Below, in pieces: positions 1 to 9,922 of a stretch of 64,000 bases of DNA. Source of the DNA: Vitis vinifera (Eukaryota; Streptophyta; Magnoliopsida; Vitales; Vitaceae); NCBI RefSeq assembly GCF_030704535.1, contig NC_081821.1, forward strand, positions 5,161,001 to 5,225,000. Reading direction: 5' to 3'. Below the pieces are notes generated by a model that was not told where the DNA came from, did not search any database, and saw nothing but the letters and a program-made list of their open reading frames with translations. The position numbers and the translations under genes are program-made. Each line of letters opens with the position of its first letter. Position 1 is the stretch's first letter.

Positions 1-706
1 AGAAATTTCTGGAGCCAACTCATCGACTGTTTTTGTTATACATGACAAACTGTGGAGGTCTCTCAACATCCTCCCTCCTTCCCCTCCCCTAACCCCTCTC
101 TTTCTCTCACTCTCTTCCTTCTTCCCTCCTCTCTCAACCTATTTTATTCAGCAAAGAAGTTGTCCTCTCTTTCTCTTGGAGTCTGTTTTATTTATCAAGG
201 AAGCTGTCCTCTCTCTCCCTTTCTCTTAACTCCAATCTCAGTGAACAATCCTTCTTTCTAATTAAAAAGACAGCACAGGAAAAATGAGCAACTTTCTCAC
301 AGTATGCCCCCTTGAAGTCTCACCAACAATCTACTAGGTTGCATAAAGAGCTTTGTCATAACCAAGGACAATATAAGCACCCTCTAGAGCTTTCTTAAAT
401 GTATGACTTGTAAATGTTAGTTGAAGAGTTGAATATATATTCACATCTTTACAAATCACTTTCTGGAAATGTATGACAATAAATAATTAGGCATGTGTCA
501 AAAGTATTGTAGACATTTTCTTGATAGAAAATAGCAACTTTAAGCAAAGAAAAAAGTTCTCAAATATCTTAAAATATTATGACAATTAATATATATGAAA
601 GAGTCAGATTGGCAAAGTAGTGTTTTTATCATCATTCTTGCTCGTGGACCAACTTAATCTTTTAATAAATATAAATATATTGAAGCTATCTTATTTCATA
701 TTGTGG
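1..706. other. Left edge without a recognisable gene
   Basis: This stretch holds a pyrimidine-rich block at about 60-240 and then AT-rich sequence. It lies upstream of the visible exons of the acyl-activating enzyme gene and is most simply intron or flanking DNA of that gene. I could not find the exon that must precede the one at 2776, so the missing N-terminal exons are probably to the left of the window. A short open frame at 52-261 is low-complexity (Ser, Leu, Pro rich) and is not supported as a gene. Confidence 0.5.
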
Positions 707-723
707 ATGCTATGACAACAATT

Positions 724-2683
724 CTTCTAAAATTGGACATTGAGAAGGCGTTTCATCATGTCAATTGGGACTACCTTCTATCGATTATGTCCAAGATGGG
801 GTTTGGGCAGAGATGGATTAATTGGATCAGGTGGTGCATCTCCACGGCTAATTTTGTAGTTTTAATTAATGGAACCCTTTCAGACTTTTTTTTGCAGCAC
901 TAGAGGTTTGAGACAAGACGAAATCTCCTTATCTCTTCATATTAGTCATGAAGGTTCTTAGCCAGCTGTTGTTTAGAGCCAAAAGCGGGGGTTTCATTGA
1001 AGGGTTTAAGGTGGGAAGCAGTAGTGGAGTAGGAAGAGATTTGCTCCATCTTCTGTTTGCTGACGACACCCTATTATTTAGCAAGGCCAATAGTGATTTT
1101 CTAAGATACTTGAATTGGGTGTTCTTATGGTTTGAAGCGATTTCTGGTTTAAAAGTGAACAGGGATAAAAGTGAGGTTATCCTTGTAGGAAGGGTTGATT
1201 CTTTGGAGAATATCATTTCGGTGATGGGGTGTAGAGTTGGGAAGCTTCCTACTTCTTTTTTGGGTCTTCCCTTGGATGCCCCTTTCAATTCCTCAAGGGT
1301 GTGGGACGTAGTGGAAGAAAGATTCATAAAACATTTGTCCTTGTGGAAAAGGCAATATCTCTCTAAGTGGGGAGGCTTACCTTGATAAAGAACACTCTTT
1401 CAAGTCTCCCAATTTACTTTTTGTCTCTCTTTGTCATTTCATTGAAGGTGTGCACAATACTTGAAAAGATCCAAAGAAACTTCTTGTGGTGCGGTGGTGC
1501 CTTAGAGAAAAAACTGTGCTTGGGAAGTGGAGTTGGAGATTTGCTATAGAGAGGGATTCTTTGTGGAAACAAGTTATCATAGACAAATTTGGAGTGGAGG
1601 AAGGAGGTTGGTGTTTGAGAGAAGTGAGGGGAGCCTATGGTGTGAGAGTGTGGAAAGCTATTAGAAAAGATTGGGAAAGTATTTGCTCTAGATCCTACTT
1701 TATCGTAGGGAATGGGAGGAAGGTCAAATTTTGGAAGGATTTATGGTGTGAGGACCAAACATTGAAAAATGTTTTCCCTAATTTGTTCCAATTGGCCATC
1801 AACAAGGATGAGTGGGTGGGTGTTTGATGCTTGGAAGGAGGGCGGAGAGGTGGGTAGCTGGAATCCTTTGTTTTCAAGACACTTTAACGATTGGGAAATG
1901 GAAGAGGTGGAGGGTTTGTTCTGGAAACTGCATCCTTTGGTTTTGAATAGAGATGTGGAGGATGTCTTGAGCTAGAAGAATAGTAGGAATGGCTCCTTTT
2001 TTGTTAGATCACTCTACCTCTCCTTCACAAGAGCCTTTAGTGACCCTTTACCTTGGAGTATTATTTGGAGATCTTGGGCTCTGATAAGGGTAAGCTTTTT
2101 TGCTTGAGAAGCATCTTGGAACAGAATCTTGACCAGTGATCAACTCAAAAGAAGGGGTTGGAATATGCCGAATAGGTGCTACTTGTGTAAAGTGGAAGAG
2201 GAAACCAATGACCACTTGATCCTATTTTGTAAGAAGGCTACAATGTTATGGAGCTTGCTTTTCTCTCTTTTTGATGTGCAGTGGATCTTGCACTCCTCAA
2301 TCAAAAGGAATTTGATTGGTTGACATGGTGCTTTTGTGAGTAAGAAAAAGGAAAAGGCTTGGAGGGCTATCCCCCTTTGTTTAATGTGGACCTTATGGAA
2401 GGAAAGAAATAAAAAAGTGTTCAATGACACAGAACAGTCCAACCAAGCTTTAAAACTTTCTTTTTTGTACACCTTTGTGAAGTGGGGTAAGGTGTATTTA
2501 GAGGATCATTCTTTGTCCATAATTGATTTTATAGAGTGGCTTTTGTCTAGTTAGGAGAAAGGTTTTCATATTTCTTTTTGCCTAACTTCTTGGGTGTTGT
2601 TTGTATACTTCGTGTGTACTTTTTTCGCCGCTTCTAAGCTTTACTAATACAATCTCCTATTTACCTATCAAAAAAAAAAAAAA
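724..2683 (+). mobile_element. 5'-truncated LINE (L1-like, non-LTR) with 17-bp target duplication
   Basis: The element encodes pieces of an L1-type reverse transcriptase. From 5' to 3' these are an RT core start with the motif LDIEKAF at about 735, the YxDD-equivalent FADDTLLF at about 1055-1080, the connection region up to about 1900, and a zinc-binding zf-RVT region with CYLCKVEEE and H-x3-C spacing at about 2175-2235. The tail ends in CCTATC followed by poly(A) at 2671-2683. The 17-bp sequence atgctatgacaacaatt is present at 707-723 and again at 2684-2700 without mismatch, so both insertion borders are exact. The endonuclease and the first part of RT are missing, as expected for a 5'-truncated copy. 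The frame is broken several times: the RT and zinc regions fall in different frames, and there is an in-frame stop after the first RT block. The copy is dead, but the perfect target duplication suggests a fairly recent insertion. It lies upstream of the first visible exon of the host gene, in sense orientation. Confidence 0.93.
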
Positions 2684-2775
2684 ATGCTATGACAACAATT
2701 AAATTGCAAGATTAGCAAGCTCTCACAATGAGATTCTGATGCTGCTGCTGCATTCATCTGTGTTTAAACCTGTAG

Positions 2776-5700
2776 AGATGATGAGTTTGCTGCAATAGAA
2801 CAACCGATAGAGGCATTCATGAACATCCTCTTCTCATCCGGAACTACAGGTATCTTAAATAATATTATATTAGACCTTGGCCTCATAAAGCGTTCTTGAT
2901 GCTTTTCTCATTTATTTGTTGTAAAAGAAAATAGTATTTCCAGGACCAGTAATTGCAAAATCTTAACCATTCCAATGTTTTCAAATTTTGCTTCAGTGTG
3001 GATAGTAATCCTTCTTGAAATGAAATAGCATCCTGTAATTTTTTCCAAAATTCTGGAAATTTTGACTTGATAACATCGAAATTACTTCAAGTGTTGTAAA
3101 AAATTTCTAAATAGCACGGTGGTGAAAGGATTATATTTTAAATATACATAAATTGAGTAATCATGTGAGTTGCCACCTACCTTCTAAGAATGTACTGGTG
3201 GTAGCCTCAGTTTATTCTGTTGATCTTTATAAGAAAATATTAAATTATTTCCTTCTCTCTCTCTCTCTCTTTCTTTTTTTTCTTAAATAATTTGGAAAGG
3301 CAATGTTATACTAATACAAGCAAACTGCCTAAAAAAAATGGGAACACCGCCCAAGTATACAAGATGTATAAAAAGAGCACCAAAGGAAAACACCAAAAAG
3401 ACCTTTAACTCCTATTAAGAAAGTCAACAAAATAAAAAATAGAGCTAAAGCTACAATCTGAGACCAAGGTAGTCCAAGGGGACAAAGAATTAGCGAAGAA
3501 GTTTTTCAATTATCAACTCCAAATTCTCCATTCCCCAAAACTTCTTTTTTTTAATGTTTTTTTTTTTCAAATAGCCCACATCAAGCAAATAGGACCATCC
3601 TCTAGAACTTCTTTTGCTTCTTCTGAACAAATCTCATGCCAGCCTAGCAATAATTCCTGATCTAAGGTGCTGCCTGAAACTCCAAACAAAGAAAAAACCA
3701 AATACCACAAAATGTGGACTAGTTTGAAATGAATAGGAATGTGATTTGTTGGTTCCTCATCTTGCTTATTGAGAAAGTGAAATAAGGAAAAATGATTCAA
3801 TTGAGAAATTTATCAAACTGTTAAATGGGTTGAAGGTCAGATGTTGCTTAACTGGGTTGATTTGTTGAGTTAGGGGAGCCAAAGGCAATTCCATGGACCA
3901 ATGCTACTCCTTTGAAGGCTGCTGCAGATGCATGGTGCCACATGGATATCCGAAAAGGTGATATTGTTGCCTGGCCCACTAATCTTGGGTGGATGATGGG
4001 TCCTTGGCTAGTTTATGCTTCATTGTTGAATGGGGCAACCATTGCTTTATATAATGGAGCCCCCCTTGGTTCTGGATTTGCCAAATTTGTACAGGTAGAC
4101 AGTACATTTCCATCTCATGAACTTGCTTTTCTTATACCTTTTGATGCTTTTGTAAATCTACTTGTATGGTTTAATGTTTTCGTCCTCTTAGTTTTGATCT
4201 GTTTTAATTTTGAGACTTCAAATTTTGTGAAGCATCCATGTATGGCATATAGGGCATGACACAAGATGGTTGTGGGTATTGTTCATGTGTTGGAAATGCT
4301 TGTTGTCTAGGATGTAATGAAGATTCGAAGGGGCATGCCTAACATAAGAAAGGGATGTGCACATTCTTTGTTTGCTAAAATATCTTAGCAGTACTTCCTT
4401 AACAGTTTCACAGGCTACATGAATTTTCCAGGATATGTGAATATCCATGTAGGACACGCTATGTTTTATGAACACTTCAATTTATCCCAAGTTAAGGAAC
4501 CAAAAAAAGGTAGTTGAAAAGCTTTGACAACTTTAAGCCATACTTGATCTCAGATTAACTTTTTTTTAATCAAAAAGAGGTGTACACAGTACAATGGAAC
4601 CATACATGTCAATTTAATTTTATCCCTGCTTTTTGGCATCTAGGATTTAGACAATTTTAACAGATAGATGCATACCAATGCCCAACATGGGAACCTCAGT
4701 CCATGTGATATAGTTTTTGATTCACCAGTGCAAAGTGCTTTCTATAATCAGTCAGGTTACTCTTCATACAAAGTGAATCTGAAGGTGTGTAAACTAACAA
4801 CATGAGTCTACTTTCAATTATTGATCTGATGCATATTGTTATTTATTACCAAAGAAGAAACAACCCTATACGTTCTGCTATTCTTTAAAAATAATAAGGA
4901 AATGGAGTTTGGACCATTGAACTGGTCCAACAGTGTAAATTTGGCTCATTGTTTCCTGAGGGTCAGAATGACTAGTATTTTCTTGCCTCACTAAAGGTAT
5001 GCATATGCATTTTTTAATGACTTGTTCTGCCCCTCAATCACTTTTCATACTTTGTATATTGTTTGTGATTTTTTATTCTTTCACTTTTATGGATAATTCT
5101 CCAACATTTACTCTGTTGTGACAATAAAATGTTGTGGATATTACATTCGAAACAACAATAGTTCCACTAGAGTAGCCAATGACCATATCAAATAACTTAG
5201 ATGGCTTAACATTTAGTTATTTTGGGCAGTTGGGAAGATTGAGGAGGGTTACCCTGCCCAAGTTGCAGGCAACAAATGCATGCCCGTTTACACACACATT
5301 ATAAATTGAGTATTGCTGTCATGGAACTCTCTGAAAATTTCAGCTGTCAATGACTTAGCTTGAAGCTGTACCTAGTCCAGTCCATCTTAACAGCATTGGT
5401 AACCTGAATATGATGCATATATTACTAACTCAAAATCAATGTGACTATTCGGTTATGTATTAAAAAATAGAAAATACTGAAAAAGTTTGTAGAATATTAA
5501 CAAAATAATTATGGGGTTAGTTTCTCTTTATTGATTTGAGATTCCTAACTCAAACTCAACATGTTTATATTTGTGTCAATTTACTTCATGCACATTTTCC
5601 AGATCTAGCAAAAGAATGATAGAGGAAGATTACAAACATAGCATGCCAAAAAGGAGAGTAACTGCTAGAAGGATAAGATATATTCAACAAAATGGCTAAA

Positions 5701-8700
5701 TTTCTTTTGTTATGTTTGTAATAACATAACAAAATAAGATTACAATCTTATTTTGTACGTTTGTTACTGTTATGCAAGAAAAGTTGCTGTATTCAGTTTA
5801 TAAATATGCAAGAGAGAGTCTTTGACAAACAATTTTTTCAGATGATCAATGACACAAAATATTCTGTATCAATTTTAAATTATAAGTATATTATGTGGTT
5901 AGCTACTCTACCATTCTAAAGATTCACAAACAGTGGGGCTAAACTGTGTATTGTTCACTATCCATCCATTTAAAATTATATTTTAGACATTTAGTATTTT
6001 GTTTAATGTTCTTATTTTACAACTTTCTAGGATGCCAAGGTAACAATGCTTGGTGTGATCCCAAGTATTGTTCGGACATGGAAAAGTACAAATTGCACAG
6101 CAGGTTTAGATTGGTCAAGCATCCGGTGAGTCTAAATTCTGAATATTACTCTTCATTTTGTTCATTCTTTAAAACATGCATGTCTGCGTATTTGAACTGT
6201 GCTTGTTGCTTTCAGAATTGATTATCAACTATTTTTTATGTTTAAATGTGCCAGGTGCTTTGCCTCTACTGGCGAGGCATCCAGTGTAGATGAATACCTT
6301 TGGTTGATGGGGAGAGCCCAGTACAAGCCTATCATCGAGTATTGTGGTGGCACAGAGATTGGTGGTGGTTTTGTTACTGGTTCATTACTGCAGGCTCAAT
6401 CGTTGGCTTCTTTTAGCACACCTGCTATGGGCTGCAGTTTGTTTATTATCGGTGATGATGGGAATCTCCTGGTAAGCACCATTTAATCTTGTCTTGAAAA
6501 GACGAAAAAATGATCAATCCTTATTTATGTATCAAAATGATAGCAAGAGTAAAATATTGTATGTACATTGTGCATCTTTCATGCTTGTGCTTATAATTAC
6601 TATATGCATCTTGAAGGCATCCCATTTGTCAATTCCTTCTCTTATTTTAAATGTCACGCACATGCGACCACTTTTTGTTTGTCTTTGCTAAGCCCATCCA
6701 TAGATGGCATCTTATTTTTCCAATTATATAAAATGATGGGCCTTGCAATGGTACCAAAAAGCTATGTTTTGGTACCATACCAAAAAGTGGCACCCAAGGG
6801 CAAATGGTCGTATCATCAAAAAAAGTTCATTTGGATTGTACCTTAGAATGGTCTCATTGCTTTATACCTAAGTCTCATTATTTTTTATATCTAAGTCTCA
6901 TTTTTGTACCTTGGTCTCACTTCTTTATTTAATGGTCCAAATTTAACTATACACTTCAAGGGTCTGGATTTTGAGTTTGGTATTGCACCCTATTCAGTAC
7001 CATAGCATTTTCCTAAAACAACATATGATCAACGTATTGTCACAACTTGTTCAAATGACCCTCCTTTGAGTTTTTAAAGGAGAGCAGAAAGCTTTTGGAA
7101 CCTCTTAGACCCATTTACAGTTGGCTACTAGTGGAGAAGTGTGGAAGCTTCTAGAGTAGCTTAGATCACACATCTCTACACAAAAATGGAAGACAAGAGA
7201 AGTGTGTGGGGCATTCTAGAGAGTTTTAGAGTACTCTTGTACATAGCCTTTGTATAGAGCATTCTACAGAAGTTTAGGGTAGAGTGGAACCTTTGTGGGT
7301 TACAAAGAGTTCCTTGGGTGCCTATAAATAGGGGATGATCTCATGTGGCCAAGACATCAAGCAAGTTGAGAACTTCCTAGCATTGTAAAGTATTCTTGGG
7401 CAATACAAAGCTTCCTTTCTTAAGTGTTGCGCGTTGTAGCTACCAAATCCTATAGTATTACTTAGCATAGCAAGCTAAGATTGGGGAAAGGTTGACTTAG
7501 CAACATGAAGTGGTTTGAGTTGTCTAAGTGTCGCATATGAGCTTAGGAAAGGCCTAAGTTTATGGCACTATGCACCCTTTTCATCAACAGGTTGTCATGG
7601 CATCTACCCTGTACATATGAACTTTAAATGGTTTTGTGGACATGACTTAGAAATTCATTACTACCTTGCTAATGAAAATTTCATTTATTTTTCATTAAGC
7701 ATTAATTTATTCTTTTATTGGCTATCACTTTTATTTGACTACATTTACAAACTTCTAACCCATTTCTATTTATCTTGACAAAGTTTCTCACTGAATTGTG
7801 TCTGTCATAATGTACAACACTTCCATTATGATATCAACTTTGACATTCTCTGAACTTTTAAGGCCATCCTCTCATTAAACTTTGCTGATCATTGTGTTTG
7901 ACAGTAGACCACCACCACCCCCTTCCTTTTTTTTAATGGTCATATGTTTCACAACTTTGAATTAACTGTTTATCCCCTTCATTTATAGCCACAAGATGCA
8001 TCAGGGATGGGTGAATTAGCCCTTGGTCCCCTTATGTTTGGAGCTTCAACTACACTACTGAATGCTGATCATTATGATGTCTACTTCAAAGGAATGCCCA
8101 TTTGGAATGGAAAAGTGAGCAAGTTTCCCTCTCCTCTTATACCCATGTGGTAGCTGCCCATTTTAAACATAGCAGTTGATTTTCCTTATACAGGTTTTGC
8201 GGAGGCATGGGGATGTATTTGAGCGTACTTCTAGAGGATACTATCGTGCGCATGGTCGAGCAGACGATACCATGAATATTGGGGGTATTAAGGTCTGCAT
8301 TTAGCCTCATGACATATGACCTACAATACAGATTAATGTGCATGTGTGCATGTGCCTGTAATTTGGCTCATCTGATTTAAATACTTTTTCTAGCATTTTA
8401 CTCAAAGTTTCATTGTTTAAAATTACACAATCTACAACAAACTATTTGGCTATCCACATACTGTTTTAAACAATGGAAATTTTTGTAAAATCTCATGCTC
8501 AAGAGATTGGTGCTTATCACATTTCAACTTGAATGTCCAGGTATTTAAATTAAAAATTTTCCAATGAACCATGTAAACCCAATGAAAAAGGCACAATCCA
8601 CCTCCATGCTTTATAAACAATAATAATAAATTACAAATTTTTTGATCTGATTAATGTTGTCTCATGGTTTGCAATATCTTACTATAAACTATGACAAAAA

Positions 8701-9176
8701 GAGTGATATAAATTTCATGTATACATTTCCTTAATTATGTTTGTACAGGTGAGTTCTGTTGAGATTGAGCGCATCTGTAACACAGTCCACAGCAGTGTCC
8801 TTGAGACAGCTGCCATTGGGATGCCTCCTCCTGCAGGTGGGCCTGAGCGGTTGATGATCGTTGTTGTATTCAAGGACTCAAATAACTCAATCCCAGATCT
8901 GAATGAGTTGAGGATAGCTTTCAATTCAGAAGTGCAGAAAAAACTGAATCCTTTATTCAGGGTATTGACCTTTTGCTCTGCAAGTATTTGACCTTAGATG
9001 AAATATTTCACACCCACACTCACTCTGGTGGTGTATGCATGTTCACTTGATTCTCAATTTTTCAGGTTTCTCATACTGTGCCCGTTCCATCTCTTCCAAG
9101 GACTGCAACGAATAAGGTTATGAGAAGGGTGTTGCGGCAGCAACTTGCTCAACTTAGCTCAACTTCTAAGTTCTGA
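2776..9176 (+). CDS. AAE18: Acyl-activating enzyme 17/18-like, peroxisomal (C-terminal part)
   Basis: Exons are 2776-2849, 3874-4094, 6031-6125, 6255-6471, 7989-8114, 8194-8292, 8749-8961 and 9066-9176; all joins keep frame and all introns are GT-AG. The roughly 385 residues visible are the C-terminal half of an AMP-forming acyl-CoA synthetase-like enzyme of about 700 residues, which activates a carboxylate as an acyl-adenylate and passes it to CoA. Visible motifs are the P-loop [12 protein letters not shown] (exons 1-2), STGEASS and [11 protein letters not shown] (exon 4), the hinge region [20 protein letters not shown] (exons 6-7) and the C-terminal Lys region [11 protein letters not shown] (last exon). 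The insert-bearing architecture fits Arabidopsis AAE17/AAE18, of which AAE18 is peroxisomal and converts 2,4-DB. The protein ends in Ser-Lys-Phe, close to a peroxisomal targeting tripeptide. N-terminal exons are outside the window. Introns carry a reversed LINE scrap and an LTR-like relic. The choice between AAE17 and AAE18 is a guess. Confidence 0.9.
3300..3805 (-). mobile_element. LINE 3' fragment, reverse orientation
   Basis: Read on the minus strand, about 3800 to 3567 encodes a decayed zf-RVT tail with [13 protein letters not shown], the same block found in the other LINEs here. It is followed toward 3310 by the 3' untranslated part, which shares the pattern of spaced GTATACAAG words with the LINE copies near 11740 and 35100. 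It lies in the intron between the first two visible AAE exons, antisense to the gene. No target duplication was resolved and the borders are approximate. Confidence 0.6.
7038..7600 (+). mobile_element. Probable LTR-like relic (retrotransposon solo LTR or fragment)
   Basis: The stretch begins with TGTCACAAC. It contains a core-promoter-like cctataaatag at about 7321-7331, and downstream a pyrimidine-rich block with a CAATACAAAG word, the layout of plant LTRs. It has no coding content. I could not find the right end or the target duplication, so the family (Gypsy or Copia) is open. It lies in the AAE intron 6472-7988 and is treated as a fossil. Confidence 0.3.
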
Positions 9177-9724
9177 TACTTTTATTGTACAAGAAGATGA
9201 GAGACTTTTCTATTCAATTTTTTTTACTCTTTAGGGAGAATAATAGGATGCTTGTGATAAATCCTCAAGACACATGTAGGACAATTGCTACCATACCAAT
9301 AAAGCCATGTGCATAACAAAACAGGAACCATTCAATATATAAACTTTCTATTTTATTTTTATTTTTTTCATTTTTATTTATTGCTTTCATTCCTTTGATG
9401 GTTTGCCTTCAGGCTTTCAAAATTCAGGTGGAAGATTATATTTTGAATTTTTTATTTTTTATTTTTTATTTTAGTATATATTTAAATAATTTTTATTATG
9501 GTTTGATAATCTAGATCTTATTATACACTTAAAAAGTATTGGAATTAAAAGTTTATCAGACACCAAACAGTATATTTGTTCAAAAAAAAAAATTCATTTC
9601 AAATAGTTAACGTTAATAAACGAAATCAATGGTTTAAAACATTCAATAACGCTACCATTTACTTATAATTATCATTTTCTGTCAAGCAGACAAGTCGAGT
9701 GCCCCCAACGTCCAAGCAGTGATT
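9177..9724. other. Intergenic between AAE18-like and CPP1
   Basis: This is the 3' flank of the AAE gene followed by AT-rich spacer and the distal promoter of CPP1. The stretch 9440-9560 is nearly pure A/T. No gene is seen on either strand. Confidence 0.6.
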
Positions 9725-9734
9725 GCCACGTGGC
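9725..9734. promoter_or_regulatory. Palindromic G-box upstream of CPP1
   Basis: The sequence GCCACGTGGC is a perfect palindromic G-box, the site bound by bZIP (HY5-like) and bHLH (PIF-like) light regulators. It is about 190 bp before the chosen CPP1 start codon. CPP1 supports chlorophyll synthesis in the Arabidopsis literature, so a light-response element here makes sense, but binding is inferred only from the motif. Confidence 0.55.
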
Positions 9735-9846
9735 AACGAGACGAAAAAATAGTGCCCCACATGAATAAAAAACAGAAACGTCATCGTTTTAGACCCAGCT
9801 ACCTCACGAGCGGCTTTGGACTTGCAGTTCCAATCCCCCAATTTCA

Positions 9847-9867
9847 ATGGCTTCCATTCAATACTGA
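9847..9867 (+). other. Possible six-codon upstream ORF of CPP1
   Basis: An ATG at 9847 opens a six-codon frame (MASIQY) that ends in TGA at 9865-9867, 55 bp before the CPP1 ATG at 9923. Whether it lies in the transcript depends on where transcription starts, which cannot be read here. Confidence 0.3.
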
Positions 9868-9872
9868 AATTG

Positions 9873-9907
9873 GGGTTAGGGTTAGGGTTAGCTTTAGGGT
9901 TAGGGTT
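9873..9907 (+). promoter_or_regulatory. Telo-box-like GGGTTA/TTTAGGG cluster in the CPP1 leader
   Basis: Five GGGTTA-type units occur in 35 bp, one of them in the plant telomere form TTTAGGG. In the opposite strand they read AAACCCTA, the plant telo-box common near start sites of housekeeping and organelle-related genes. The block ends just before the CPP1 ATG. Too short and impure to be a telomere scar. Confidence 0.5.
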
Positions 9908-9922
9908 TTTTTCATCAACAAT

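Noticed and set aside
52-261. Open frame of 69 codons at the left edge
   Set aside because: Low-complexity Ser/Leu/Pro sequence from a pyrimidine-rich tract; no splice context and no family.
9873-9907. Interstitial telomere scar
   Set aside because: Only 35 bp, mixed GGGTTA and TTTAGGG units, placed in a leader just before an ATG; a telo-box promoter motif is simpler.
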